A stretch of DNA of 64,000 nucleotides from assembly GCF_040518285.1 (NCBI RefSeq), contig NZ_CP155449.1, positions 4,030,001-4,094,000 of the forward strand, read 5' to 3'. The notes under the pieces are model-generated. The model did not search any database and was not told the origin of the DNA. It saw only the letters and a program-made list of their open reading frames with translations. This document shows, one piece after another, positions 49,159-56,507 of this stretch (positions are counted from its first letter, which is position 1; each line of letters starts with the position of its first letter). Origin of the DNA: Knoellia sp. S7-12. Lineage in GTDB: Bacteria > Actinomycetota > Actinomycetes > Actinomycetales > Dermatophilaceae. The position numbers were made by a program, and so were the translations under genes.

Positions 49159-52098
49159 ATGCGTTCGGCGGCCGTCGCAACGGTCGTCGTCCTTCTTTCC
49201 CTTGTGATAAACCCACCCGTCGGCTCGGCCTTGGAACGGGTCACAGGCGCGTTCGGCGTGGGCGACTTCGAGACGGTGGGTTTGTCGCCGCAAGGGTGGT
49301 CGGTCAAGGCACCTCAGCCGAACAGGGCTGTAGTGACGTCCACAACTGCGATCAGTGGCTCCAAGTCCCTCCTCGCCGAAGACACCTCCGCGGTTCAAGC
49401 AGTCTTGGTGGCACGACCGAGATTCTCCGTCAGTCCGGGATCCACCTACCACTTGCAGGGATACGCGTACACCGTCAAGGGTTCGCAGAGTCTGAGCCTG
49501 CAGTTCTATGACGCTGCGGGGGCGGTTGTTGGTCGCCAGACGGCCTTGACGACCGGGGCGTCCATGGTCTGGTCCCGTCTCGAGCTGAGAAGCCCGGCGC
49601 CTGCGGCCGCACGGACCGCGTCGATCCAGCTCGCCTCCTCAGTTGGTGCCCTATCCCAGGTTTATTGGGATGCCTTGACCCTCATCTCGCCGGTGGTGCC
49701 CAACGGCGGGTTTGACGCGGTTCCCACGGCGACCGAGGCAATTCCCGGATGGGTCTCCAACACCTCGGGAGGCGCGACCGCATTCTCGACGGAGTTCGGC
49801 CCCAAGGCGGGTAGCAGGCGCCTGCAGTTGTCTGATGTGACAACGACTGGTCTGGCCTCGGTGACGAGTTCCAGAGTGCCCGTTTTTGCCGGCGTCACGC
49901 ATGACCTGCGGGCATGGGTGTATCCCACTTCTGGGAGCTTCACCTTGACGGTGCGCTGGTACACCAGCGCTAAGCAACTGATCGGCAGCAAGTCGGTGGC
50001 GGTTTCGAAACCACCGAGCCGTTGGACCGACGTCTATACCAAGGTGACGGCTCCCTACACAGCCAGCTATGCCACGATTGCAGTTTCTACGTCCCAGGCG
50101 GGGCTTGCAGCAGGTGGCTGGGACAGTATGCAGCTGCTCCCTTCACAGGGGATTCCTATCCCGACCTACACTTCCCACGCCCACGGTGAACCACTGGACA
50201 GCTTCTCCAACTCGACGACCTCTGGGACCACGACGATCAGCGGTCGTGCAAAAATCTTCACCATCGTCTCGGGTGAGCCCGGCGAGTTCCAACTTGCCGA
50301 CATCGAAACCGGGAAGGTCGAACGTAGGGTGCCCTTGGTGGGCATGAATGTGGGTTGGGGCCTCGCCAAGTCCCAAAGTGGTCTGATTTACGCAGGCGGT
50401 GGGGGAGGACATCTTTTTGAGATCGACCCCAGCACTGGGATCGCACGCGACCTGGGTAAGCCGGCTGGCGGCGCCAGCATGATTTGGGATGTGGAGGTGA
50501 ACGCCGATGGCCGTGTATGGGTCGCCACGTATCCCGACGCTCACTTGGCATCCTACGACCCGTCCACCGGGCGTTCCACAGACTTCGGGAGCGTGAGCCC
50601 AGAACACGACTACGCCCGTAGCTTGGCCCTCAATGGGGGCTATGCGTATGTGGGGCTCGGCTCGACCAAGCCGGCGATTGTGCGGGTGTCCTTGTCCAAT
50701 CCGTCGTTGAGGGTGAAAATCCCCTTGCCTGTCCCCGTGACGTCAGGGCGCGTGTCTTCCATCGGCAGCCTCGGACGATTCCTCGCCGTGCAGACCCCCG
50801 GCGGTACGACAGCGGGCGGAGCCACGTATGCCGGAGAGAGGCGGCTGTATGACACTCGCTCAGGCTCGTGGGAGGTTCCCGCCAACCTGGGCACGCAGAC
50901 GCCCTCGACGATCGCCCCAGGCACAAATTCGTTCTACTACCTCAGCTACCAGCAATTGTGGGCTGTCGACTCGTCTACCGGCGTCAAGACATCGGTTTCG
51001 CCGACACGCATACCGATGGGTCGCGACCGCCTGATCTATTCGGGGCCTCTGGGCGGCGCCGAGGGTGAGTGGCTGATCTCCTACCAGGCGGATGGCTCAA
51101 CAGGGGTCATCAACCTGGCCACCTTTGGGGAGCGCACTTTTACGGTCAAATTCACGCCGACGAAGATGAAGATCAAGGCGCTGGACGAGGGTCCCGGCGG
51201 AAGTCTTTATGTTGGCGGATTCGGCGGTGCCAGTCTCAGCGTCGTTGAGGCCGACACTGGAAGCCGACAGCAGTATCCCTTCTCCACGACAACCGCGGAT
51301 GCCATCGGCGAGGTTGAGGGATCCCTCGCCAAGGGTAGGTATCAATACATAGGCACCTACAACGCCGGGAAGATCTTCAGATACGACACCACGCAGCCGT
51401 GGATCGACGGGACCAACCCTGCGCCCGTTGCCGTGCTCGGTCCGACCCATCATCAGGATCGACCCCTCGCTTGGGCAACGTCAGGCAGTCGCACCTTCTT
51501 CGGCACCGTTCCCGAGTACGGGGAGATCGGCGGCGTGTTGGGGATCCTCGATGGCGACACCGGAGCGCCGCGGATCGTGCCAGAGCCAGTGGTCGATCAA
51601 AGCATCGTCAGTTTGGTCGCGTCCAAGAACGTGGTCTTCGGTGGGACATCGAGGTGGGGCGGCATTGGGGCCACCCCGACTCAGTTGTCGGCCAAGGTCT
51701 TTGCCTACGATGCGGCGACCAATCGCAAACTGTGGGAGTCAACGCCCATCGCCGGAGCGCAGGCATTCGGCGGACTGACGTTCGGGCCCGGTGGCTCGCT
51801 GTGGGCTGCCGCTGGAACCCGCTTGGTGGAGCTCGACCCGTCGACGGGCAAAGTGCTTCGCAACATCATGATCTACCCCGAGCAACCTCGAGATGAAGTG
51901 ACGCACAAGAACGCGGACCTCGTCTATGCCGGCGGTCTCCTATATCTAGCGGCCGGTAAGATCTACGCCATTGACCCCTACACCCTTCGGGTGTCCACGC
52001 CTGTAGCAGGTGGCCTTACGGGGAGGCAACTCGCTGTCGTGAACCAGCGCATTTACTACGCGAGTGGCGCCACGCTGCGTTCCTTTTCCTGGGATTAG
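49159..52098 (+). CDS. Large secreted protein: two carbohydrate-binding-like domains plus beta-propeller
   Basis: A 979-residue exported protein. The signal peptide is MRSAAVATVVVLLSLVINPP with cleavage shortly after. Two similar beta-sandwich modules follow (about 30-165 and 170-300), each with the FDAVPTATEAIPGW or FETVGLSPQGWSV opening and a VYWDALTLISP or GWDSMQLLPS ending typical of CBM4-like domains. From about residue 330 to the end runs a propeller of repeated units such as LYVGGFGGASLSVVEADTG, RVWVATYPDAHLASYDPSTG and LWAAAGTRLVELDPSTGKVL, PQQ/SMP-30-like. GGAGG precedes ATG 49159 closely. GC and codon use are lower than in neighbours, and mobile-element relics flank it, so it is probably acquired. 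Ligand unknown; polysaccharide binding is inferred. Confidence 0.7.
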   Translation: MRSAAVATVVVLLSLVINPPVGSALERVTGAFGVGDFETVGLSPQGWSVKAPQPNRAVVTSTTAISGSKSLLAEDTSAVQAVLVARPRFSVSPGSTYHLQGYAYTVKGSQSLSLQFYDAAGAVVGRQTALTTGASMVWSRLELRSPAPAAARTASIQLASSVGALSQVYWDALTLISPVVPNGGFDAVPTATEAIPGWVSNTSGGATAFSTEFGPKAGSRRLQLSDVTTTGLASVTSSRVPVFAGVTHDLRAWVYPTSGSFTLTVRWYTSAKQLIGSKSVAVSKPPSRWTDVYTKVTAPYTASYATIAVSTSQAGLAAGGWDSMQLLPSQGIPIPTYTSHAHGEPLDSFSNSTTSGTTTISGRAKIFTIVSGEPGEFQLADIETGKVERRVPLVGMNVGWGLAKSQSGLIYAGGGGGHLFEIDPSTGIARDLGKPAGGASMIWDVEVNADGRVWVATYPDAHLASYDPSTGRSTDFGSVSPEHDYARSLALNGGYAYVGLGSTKPAIVRVSLSNPSLRVKIPLPVPVTSGRVSSIGSLGRFLAVQTPGGTTAGGATYAGERRLYDTRSGSWEVPANLGTQTPSTIAPGTNSFYYLSYQQLWAVDSSTGVKTSVSPTRIPMGRDRLIYSGPLGGAEGEWLISYQADGSTGVINLATFGERTFTVKFTPTKMKIKALDEGPGGSLYVGGFGGASLSVVEADTGSRQQYPFSTTTADAIGEVEGSLAKGRYQYIGTYNAGKIFRYDTTQPWIDGTNPAPVAVLGPTHHQDRPLAWATSGSRTFFGTVPEYGEIGGVLGILDGDTGAPRIVPEPVVDQSIVSLVASKNVVFGGTSRWGGIGATPTQLSAKVFAYDAATNRKLWESTPIAGAQAFGGLTFGPGGSLWAAAGTRLVELDPSTGKVLRNIMIYPEQPRDEVTHKNADLVYAGGLLYLAAGKIYAIDPYTLRVSTPVAGGLTGRQLAVVNQRIYYASGATLRSFSWD

Positions 52099-52289
52099 CC
52101 GTCCAGCGGCCGGCGTAAGGCCGCGATTACCCGCCGCATGCGTGGATGATGCTGGTTGGCAAGGGCTGCTCGTGTCCTCAGAGTCGTCTACTGGTCGCAG
52201 GCATAGCGACGGGAGCAATTGTCAAGACCTGTGGATCGGCGTGTCACGCGACTTGCTGATCACCTCCTGAACCGTCGGTTCGCTCGACG

Positions 52290-52440
52290 AGTCTGCCCTT
52301 CTTGAACTGTGGAGGCGGGATCGACGTGCCCGAGCCACGTTGACAGCAGCGGAAGACGCACTTGAACGTCATTGCCGTCGCGATACCAGTCGAGCATTGC
52401 CGTGACGGCGAAGGTGTGTGCCACGGGCCCGCCGACGCTA
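52290..52440 (-). pseudogene. Tyrosine recombinase (integrase) C-terminal relic
   Basis: The minus strand encodes HTFAVTAMLDWYRDGNDVQV then RLPLLSTWLGHVDPAST, closely matching the segment of tyrosine recombinases that carries the catalytic HxxR and the LGH histidine. The arginine of HxxR is lost (HTFAV), the tyrosine-containing end is missing, and no N-terminal domain precedes, so it is inactive. The rest of 52099-52620 holds no supportable gene. Confidence 0.65.
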
Positions 52441-52527
52441 CGGTGCCCTGCTCGACCCATCGTGACCCATACGAGAACCGGCGCTGCACGGCATACCCGA
52501 GGGTCGCGAAGACGTGGGAATCCCCCT

Positions 52528-52554
52528 GCATACCGGATGTAGTTCGTCCGCAAC
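52528..52554. repeat. Right imperfect 27-bp repeat of the 48.6-52.6 kb patch
   Basis: Matches 48646-48672 in 23 of 27 positions in direct orientation. It lies just beyond the integrase relic and 67 bases before the hydrolase gene. Confidence 0.5.
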
Positions 52555-52620
52555 ACCTTCTACGGTGAGGACTCGGAACACGAAACCCCGACCTGAACCA
52601 CCACTGAAGGAGATCTCACC

Positions 52621-53310
52621 ATGCACATCGTCCTCATCGGCGGACTCTGGCTCACCGGCTCGGCCTGGGATGCGGTCCTTCCCGAGCTGACTGCACTCGG
52701 CCACACACCGGTGGCGATGACCCTGCCCGGTCAGGGAGATGGGGCCGCGGCCGCGGCCCTCGAGGACCAGGTCGCGGCCGTCGTGGCCGCAGTCGACGCG
52801 GCGCCGGAATCCGCTGTCGTCGTGGGGCATTCGGCCGCATCAAGCCTCGCGTGGCTGGCGGCCGACGCCCGGCCCGAGAAGGTCGCGTCGGTCGTCTTCA
52901 TTGGGGGGTTCCCGACTGCCGACGGCGAGAAGTACGCCGACTTCTTCGAGGTCGTCGACGGGGTCATGCCCTTCCCCGGGTGGGAGCCCTTCGCTGGACC
53001 CGACTCCGATGACATCGACGACGCCACCAAGGAGCAAGTCGCTGCCTCAGCGGTCGCGGTGCCGGAAGGCGTGAGCAGAGCGATCGTGAAGCTCAGCGAC
53101 GACCGGCGCTACGGCATACCCGCTGTCCTGGTCTGCCCCGAGTTCACCCCGGACCAGGCCAAAGAATGGATCGCCGGCGGTGAGACCCCGGAGCTGGCGA
53201 AGATCACCTCGCTCGAGCTCGTGGACATCGACTCGGGCCACTGGCCGATGTTCACCCAGCCCGCCCGCCTCGCCCAGCTCCTCGCCGAGGCGGTTCCCGC
53301 CACCCCCTGA
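52621..53310 (+). CDS. Alpha/beta-hydrolase family protein
   Basis: A 229-residue cytoplasmic alpha/beta hydrolase. The nucleophile elbow is GHSAAS with Ser71, and the catalytic histidine is His207 in DSGHWPM; the acid is probably Asp in the AVLVCPEFTPD region. The oxyanion-side motif is IGGLWLTGSAW at the N-terminus. Size and sequence resemble small esterases such as the EstC/MeSH family. GAAGGAG sits seven to eight bases before ATG 52621. It shares its direction with padR but an operator region lies between them. Substrate unknown. Confidence 0.78.
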   Translation: MHIVLIGGLWLTGSAWDAVLPELTALGHTPVAMTLPGQGDGAAAAALEDQVAAVVAAVDAAPESAVVVGHSAASSLAWLAADARPEKVASVVFIGGFPTADGEKYADFFEVVDGVMPFPGWEPFAGPDSDDIDDATKEQVAASAVAVPEGVSRAIVKLSDDRRYGIPAVLVCPEFTPDQAKEWIAGGETPELAKITSLELVDIDSGHWPMFTQPARLAQLLAEAVPATP

Positions 53311-53333
53311 ATGCCCCACCTCCTGGGTTGATG

Positions 53334-53392
53334 TATCGCGCCGATATAACTGTCGGGTACAGTCGTTGGTGACAAGGTCCGAGTTTGTCACC
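53334..53392 (+). promoter_or_regulatory. Three consecutive inverted repeats before padR
   Basis: TATCG-CGC-CGATA (53334-53346), ACTGT-CGGGT-ACAGT (53349-53363) and GGTGACAA-N9-TTGTCACC (53368-53392) follow one another directly upstream of padR. PadR regulators usually bind such palindromes in their own promoters, so autoregulation and control of ino1 is likely. Confidence 0.6.
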
Positions 53393-53427
53393 TCAAGGTG
53401 GCGCGGCGTGAGCAGGAGGTGCCAGGC

Positions 53428-54006
53428 ATGAGCAAGCGATCCGAACTGCTCGACTTCGCCCTCCTCGGCCTCCTCCACGAGGGACCGGCCCACGGCTACC
53501 AGCTGCGCCAGCGCCTCAACGAGGCTCTCGGTGCCTTCAGGGCACTGTCCTACGGGACGCTCTATCCCGCGCTCTCCGGACTGCTCGACCGCGGCCTCAT
53601 CGCCCAGTCGACCGACACGGGCAAGCCGGTGTCGGCTGCCAAGCAACCCGGGCGCAACCGGATCGTCTACGAGATCACCGCCGCCGGCAAGGAGACCTTC
53701 GAGGACTCCGCCAAGCGCATCGACACGGCGGCCTACGAGGACGACGGGTTCGGCGTGCGCCTCGCCTTCTTCGGCCGGACCGAGGCCGACGTCCGGCTCC
53801 GCATCCTCGAAGGTCGGCGCTCGCGCGTCGAGGAGCAGCTCGAGACCGTCCGCGCCAATTCCAGTCGCAGCCGCGAGCGCCTCGACTCCTGGACCACCGC
53901 CCTTCAGCGCCACGGCGAGGACAGCACCGAACGCGAGGTCCGGTGGCTCACCGAGCTCATCGACGCCGAGCGTCGCCACCCCACAGACCCAGGGCCCCAG
54001 CCCTGA
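53428..54006 (+). CDS. PadR-family transcriptional regulator
   Basis: A 192-residue regulator. The winged helix-turn-helix (residues 1-90) shows the PadR pattern: [38 protein letters not shown], and [18 protein letters not shown]-terminal helical dimerisation domain (PF10400-like) follows. GGAGGT lies eight bases before ATG 53428. It precedes ino1 in the same direction, as in mycobacteria (Rv0047c-Rv0046c), suggesting that it governs inositol phosphate synthesis. Three palindromes precede the gene. Confidence 0.88.
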   Translation: MSKRSELLDFALLGLLHEGPAHGYQLRQRLNEALGAFRALSYGTLYPALSGLLDRGLIAQSTDTGKPVSAAKQPGRNRIVYEITAAGKETFEDSAKRIDTAAYEDDGFGVRLAFFGRTEADVRLRILEGRRSRVEEQLETVRANSSRSRERLDSWTTALQRHGEDSTEREVRWLTELIDAERRHPTDPGPQP

Positions 54007-54122
54007 CCCAGCCCCACCTCAACCAGGGCGCAACCAGCCCCGCAAAGACCCACCGAGCCACACGGCATACGCCGATTGACGGCAAACCACGCAGCATCAT
54101 CAAGAAGAAGGAGCACACCACC

Positions 54123-55214
54123 ATGGGTTCGATTCGCGTCGCCATCGTTGGCGTCGGCAACTGTGCGAGCTCGCTCGTGCAGGGAGTCGAGTACTACAAG
54201 GACGCTGACCCCACCGCCACGGTGCCCGGTCTGATGCACGTGACGTTCGGCGACTACCACGTCAACGACGTCGAGTTCGTCGCGGCGTTCGACGTCGACG
54301 ACAAGAAGGTCGGCAAGGACCTGTCCGAGGCCATCAACGCCTCGGAGAACAACACCATCAAGATCGCGGACGTCCCCACCTCGGGTGTCGAGGTCCAGCG
54401 CGGTCACACGCTCGACGGCATCGGCAAGTACTACGCCCAGACCATCGAGCTGTCCGCGGCCGACCCGGTCGACATCGTCCAGGCCCTCACGGACGCCAAG
54501 GTCGACGTCCTCGTGTCCTACCTCCCGGTGGGCTCGGAGCAGGCCGACAAGTTCTATGCGCAGTGCGCCATCGACGCCAAGGTCGCGTTCGTCAACGCCC
54601 TGCCCGTGTTCATCGCCTCCGACCCCGAGTGGGCCAAGAAGTTCGAGGACGCCGGCGTCCCCGTCATCGGTGACGACATCAAGTCCCAGGTCGGCGCGAC
54701 CATCACGCACCGCGTCATGGCCAAGCTCTTCGAAGACCGCGGTGTCACGCTCGACCGGACCTACCAGCTCAACGTCGGCGGCAACATGGACTTCAAGAAC
54801 ATGCTCGAGCGCGAGCGCCTCGAGTCCAAGAAGGTCTCCAAGACCCAGGCCGTCACGTCGAACCTCACGGGCGCCCTTGCCGGCCTGACCGACAGCCGCA
54901 ACGTGCACATCGGCCCGTCGGACTACGTCGCGTGGCTCGATGACCGCAAGTGGGCCTACGTCCGCCTCGAGGGTCGTGCCTTCGGCGACGTGCCGCTGAA
55001 CCTTGAGTACAAGCTCGAGGTCTGGGACTCCCCCAACTCGGCCGGCATCATCATCGACGCCATCCGCGCGGCGAAGATCGCCAAGGACCGTGGCGTCGGT
55101 GGAGCCCTGCTGTCCGCGTCCTCCTACCTGATGAAGTCCCCGCCGGAGCAGCGTCCCGACGACCTCGGTCGCGAGAAGCTCGAGGCGTTCATCGCGGGCA
55201 CCGAGGAGCGCTGA
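54123..55214 (+). CDS. ino1: Myo-inositol-1-phosphate synthase
   Basis: A 363-residue NAD-dependent enzyme that converts glucose 6-phosphate to myo-inositol 1-phosphate, the source of phosphatidylinositol and mycothiol in actinobacteria. The N-terminal Rossmann motif is [16 protein letters not shown]; the catalytic-domain segment [20 protein letters not shown] and the [11 protein letters not shown] and [17 protein letters not shown] blocks are canonical. Length matches the mycobacterial protein (about 367). AAGGAG is nine bases before ATG 54123. It is the biosynthetic counterpart of the inositol catabolic genes at the start of this window. Confidence 0.94.
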   Translation: MGSIRVAIVGVGNCASSLVQGVEYYKDADPTATVPGLMHVTFGDYHVNDVEFVAAFDVDDKKVGKDLSEAINASENNTIKIADVPTSGVEVQRGHTLDGIGKYYAQTIELSAADPVDIVQALTDAKVDVLVSYLPVGSEQADKFYAQCAIDAKVAFVNALPVFIASDPEWAKKFEDAGVPVIGDDIKSQVGATITHRVMAKLFEDRGVTLDRTYQLNVGGNMDFKNMLERERLESKKVSKTQAVTSNLTGALAGLTDSRNVHIGPSDYVAWLDDRKWAYVRLEGRAFGDVPLNLEYKLEVWDSPNSAGIIIDAIRAAKIAKDRGVGGALLSASSYLMKSPPEQRPDDLGREKLEAFIAGTEER

Positions 55215-55240
55215 CCGCTCCGCTTGACCCGAGTTTGTCC

Positions 55241-55273
55241 CGCTCGACCCGACCTGCCAGGTCGGGTCGAGCG
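55241..55273. terminator. Bidirectional terminator between ino1 and the SGNH gene
   Basis: CGCTCGACCCGACCT (55241-55255) pairs perfectly with 55259-55273 across GCC. It separates two convergent genes. Confidence 0.8.
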
Positions 55274-55303
55274 GTCGTTGATCGGGTCACCCGATCACCC
55301 TCA

Positions 55304-56407
55304 TCACGGGGCCAGTGTGATGTCGCCGAGCGCCGGGGGCGTGAGCGGCACCGGCTCCACCGTGGTCGGCGAGGGCGACGTCGTCGGCGTGGTCGACCCG
55401 GTCGGCCGGCGCGTGAAGGTCGGGCTCTCCTCCGGCGTCGGCTCGACGGTCGTCGTGTTCCTCGGCCTCGTTGGGGCCTGGGGGCGGGACGTCTGACGCG
55501 GAACGTTCGTCGTCGACTGTGTCGCTGGCTCGGTGGTCTCCGAGCTCGTGGCCGACGCCGTGGGGGCAGGCTCCCGTTCCGGTTCTGGCGGGGCGGAACC
55601 CACAAGCATTCGGTATGCCGTGCGTCCCCACAGGCGGTCCCCGTTGGCTGTCATGACCGACCGGTCGCGAGACGACACGTAGTTGTTGGGTTCGCCAGTG
55701 TCGATGAAAGCCTTGGCAACATCGAGCGTCTGGACCCCACTCTGCTTGGCCCACGCGGCGACTTCGTCTCGGACCTCCTTGGAGCCGTCGTCGACTGTGG
55801 GGGGCTGGAGAGTGGCCACGATCACAGCGCCCTTCCAGGCTTTGCGCACAGCCATGGTGGTGGCCGCGAGTCGCGCCGCGACCGATTCGGACGAGTCGTT
55901 GCGGCCGTAGTTCAGCACGACGAGGTCGGGCTTCGTGGGCGAGAGGAAGGTGAGGCGCTTCGCGGCGTAGTCAGCGCCCGCCTCGGCGCGGCTGCCGTTG
56001 TAGATCGTCACCTCCGGGCCGGAGGATCCGTAGACCCGTTCATTTGCATAGATGGTGGGGTCCTGCGGGTCGAGCTCGTGCAGGGTCACCTCGCGGTCAC
56101 GCCCCAGCAGCTCGGCGAAGATCGAGACCCATTCGTCCGTGCCGTCGCTGGTCTGGTCGCCGAGCACGGCGATCGTGGTGGGGGTTTCGCGGCCCAGAAC
56201 GGCGGCCGCACCCGCAGCGCTCGGCGTGGGAGAGCCTGAGGGCGACGCGCTCGAGGCCGTGGCCGTAGGGGTCGCTGCGCTCGTGGGCGGCGGCGAAGGC
56301 TCATCGTTGCGACCGCCCACCCAGACGACGAGAGCGACCACGAGGGCGATGTTGACGGCGATGGCCAACACACCCAGGCCGACGTCGGTCCCCCGGAAGC
56401 GTTTCAC
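55304..56407 (-). CDS. SGNH/GDSL-like surface protein with altered nucleophile site
   Basis: A 367-residue single-pass membrane protein: hydrophobic segment 12-31, Ser/Thr/Pro linker to about 75, then an SGNH-type domain and a Pro/Thr-rich C-terminal tail (from about 255). Block I, where a GDS with catalytic serine is expected, reads VLGDQTSDGTDEWV: Asp84 is followed by Gln85, not serine. Block III NYGRND is intact, and the Asp/His block near DRSVMTANGDRLW lacks the usual DxxH. It may be a binding protein or use Ser87. Located beside glycosyltransferases; a role in cell-surface polysaccharide is plausible. It is divergent from the next gene. Confidence 0.65.
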   Translation of the reverse strand: MKRFRGTDVGLGVLAIAVNIALVVALVVWVGGRNDEPSPPPTSAATPTATASSASPSGSPTPSAAGAAAVLGRETPTTIAVLGDQTSDGTDEWVSIFAELLGRDREVTLHELDPQDPTIYANERVYGSSGPEVTIYNGSRAEAGADYAAKRLTFLSPTKPDLVVLNYGRNDSSESVAARLAATTMAVRKAWKGAVIVATLQPPTVDDGSKEVRDEVAAWAKQSGVQTLDVAKAFIDTGEPNNYVSSRDRSVMTANGDRLWGRTAYRMLVGSAPPEPEREPAPTASATSSETTEPATQSTTNVPRQTSRPQAPTRPRNTTTVEPTPEESPTFTRRPTGSTTPTTSPSPTTVEPVPLTPPALGDITLAP

Positions 56408-56507
56408 CCCTTCATTCTGCTACAGGTTGGGTCTCCAGCCCGACGATGTGGGCTCGCGCGGGCCTGCGGTCGGCCGCACGTGGTCGGGCATTCGTTATGT
56501 TGACGTC

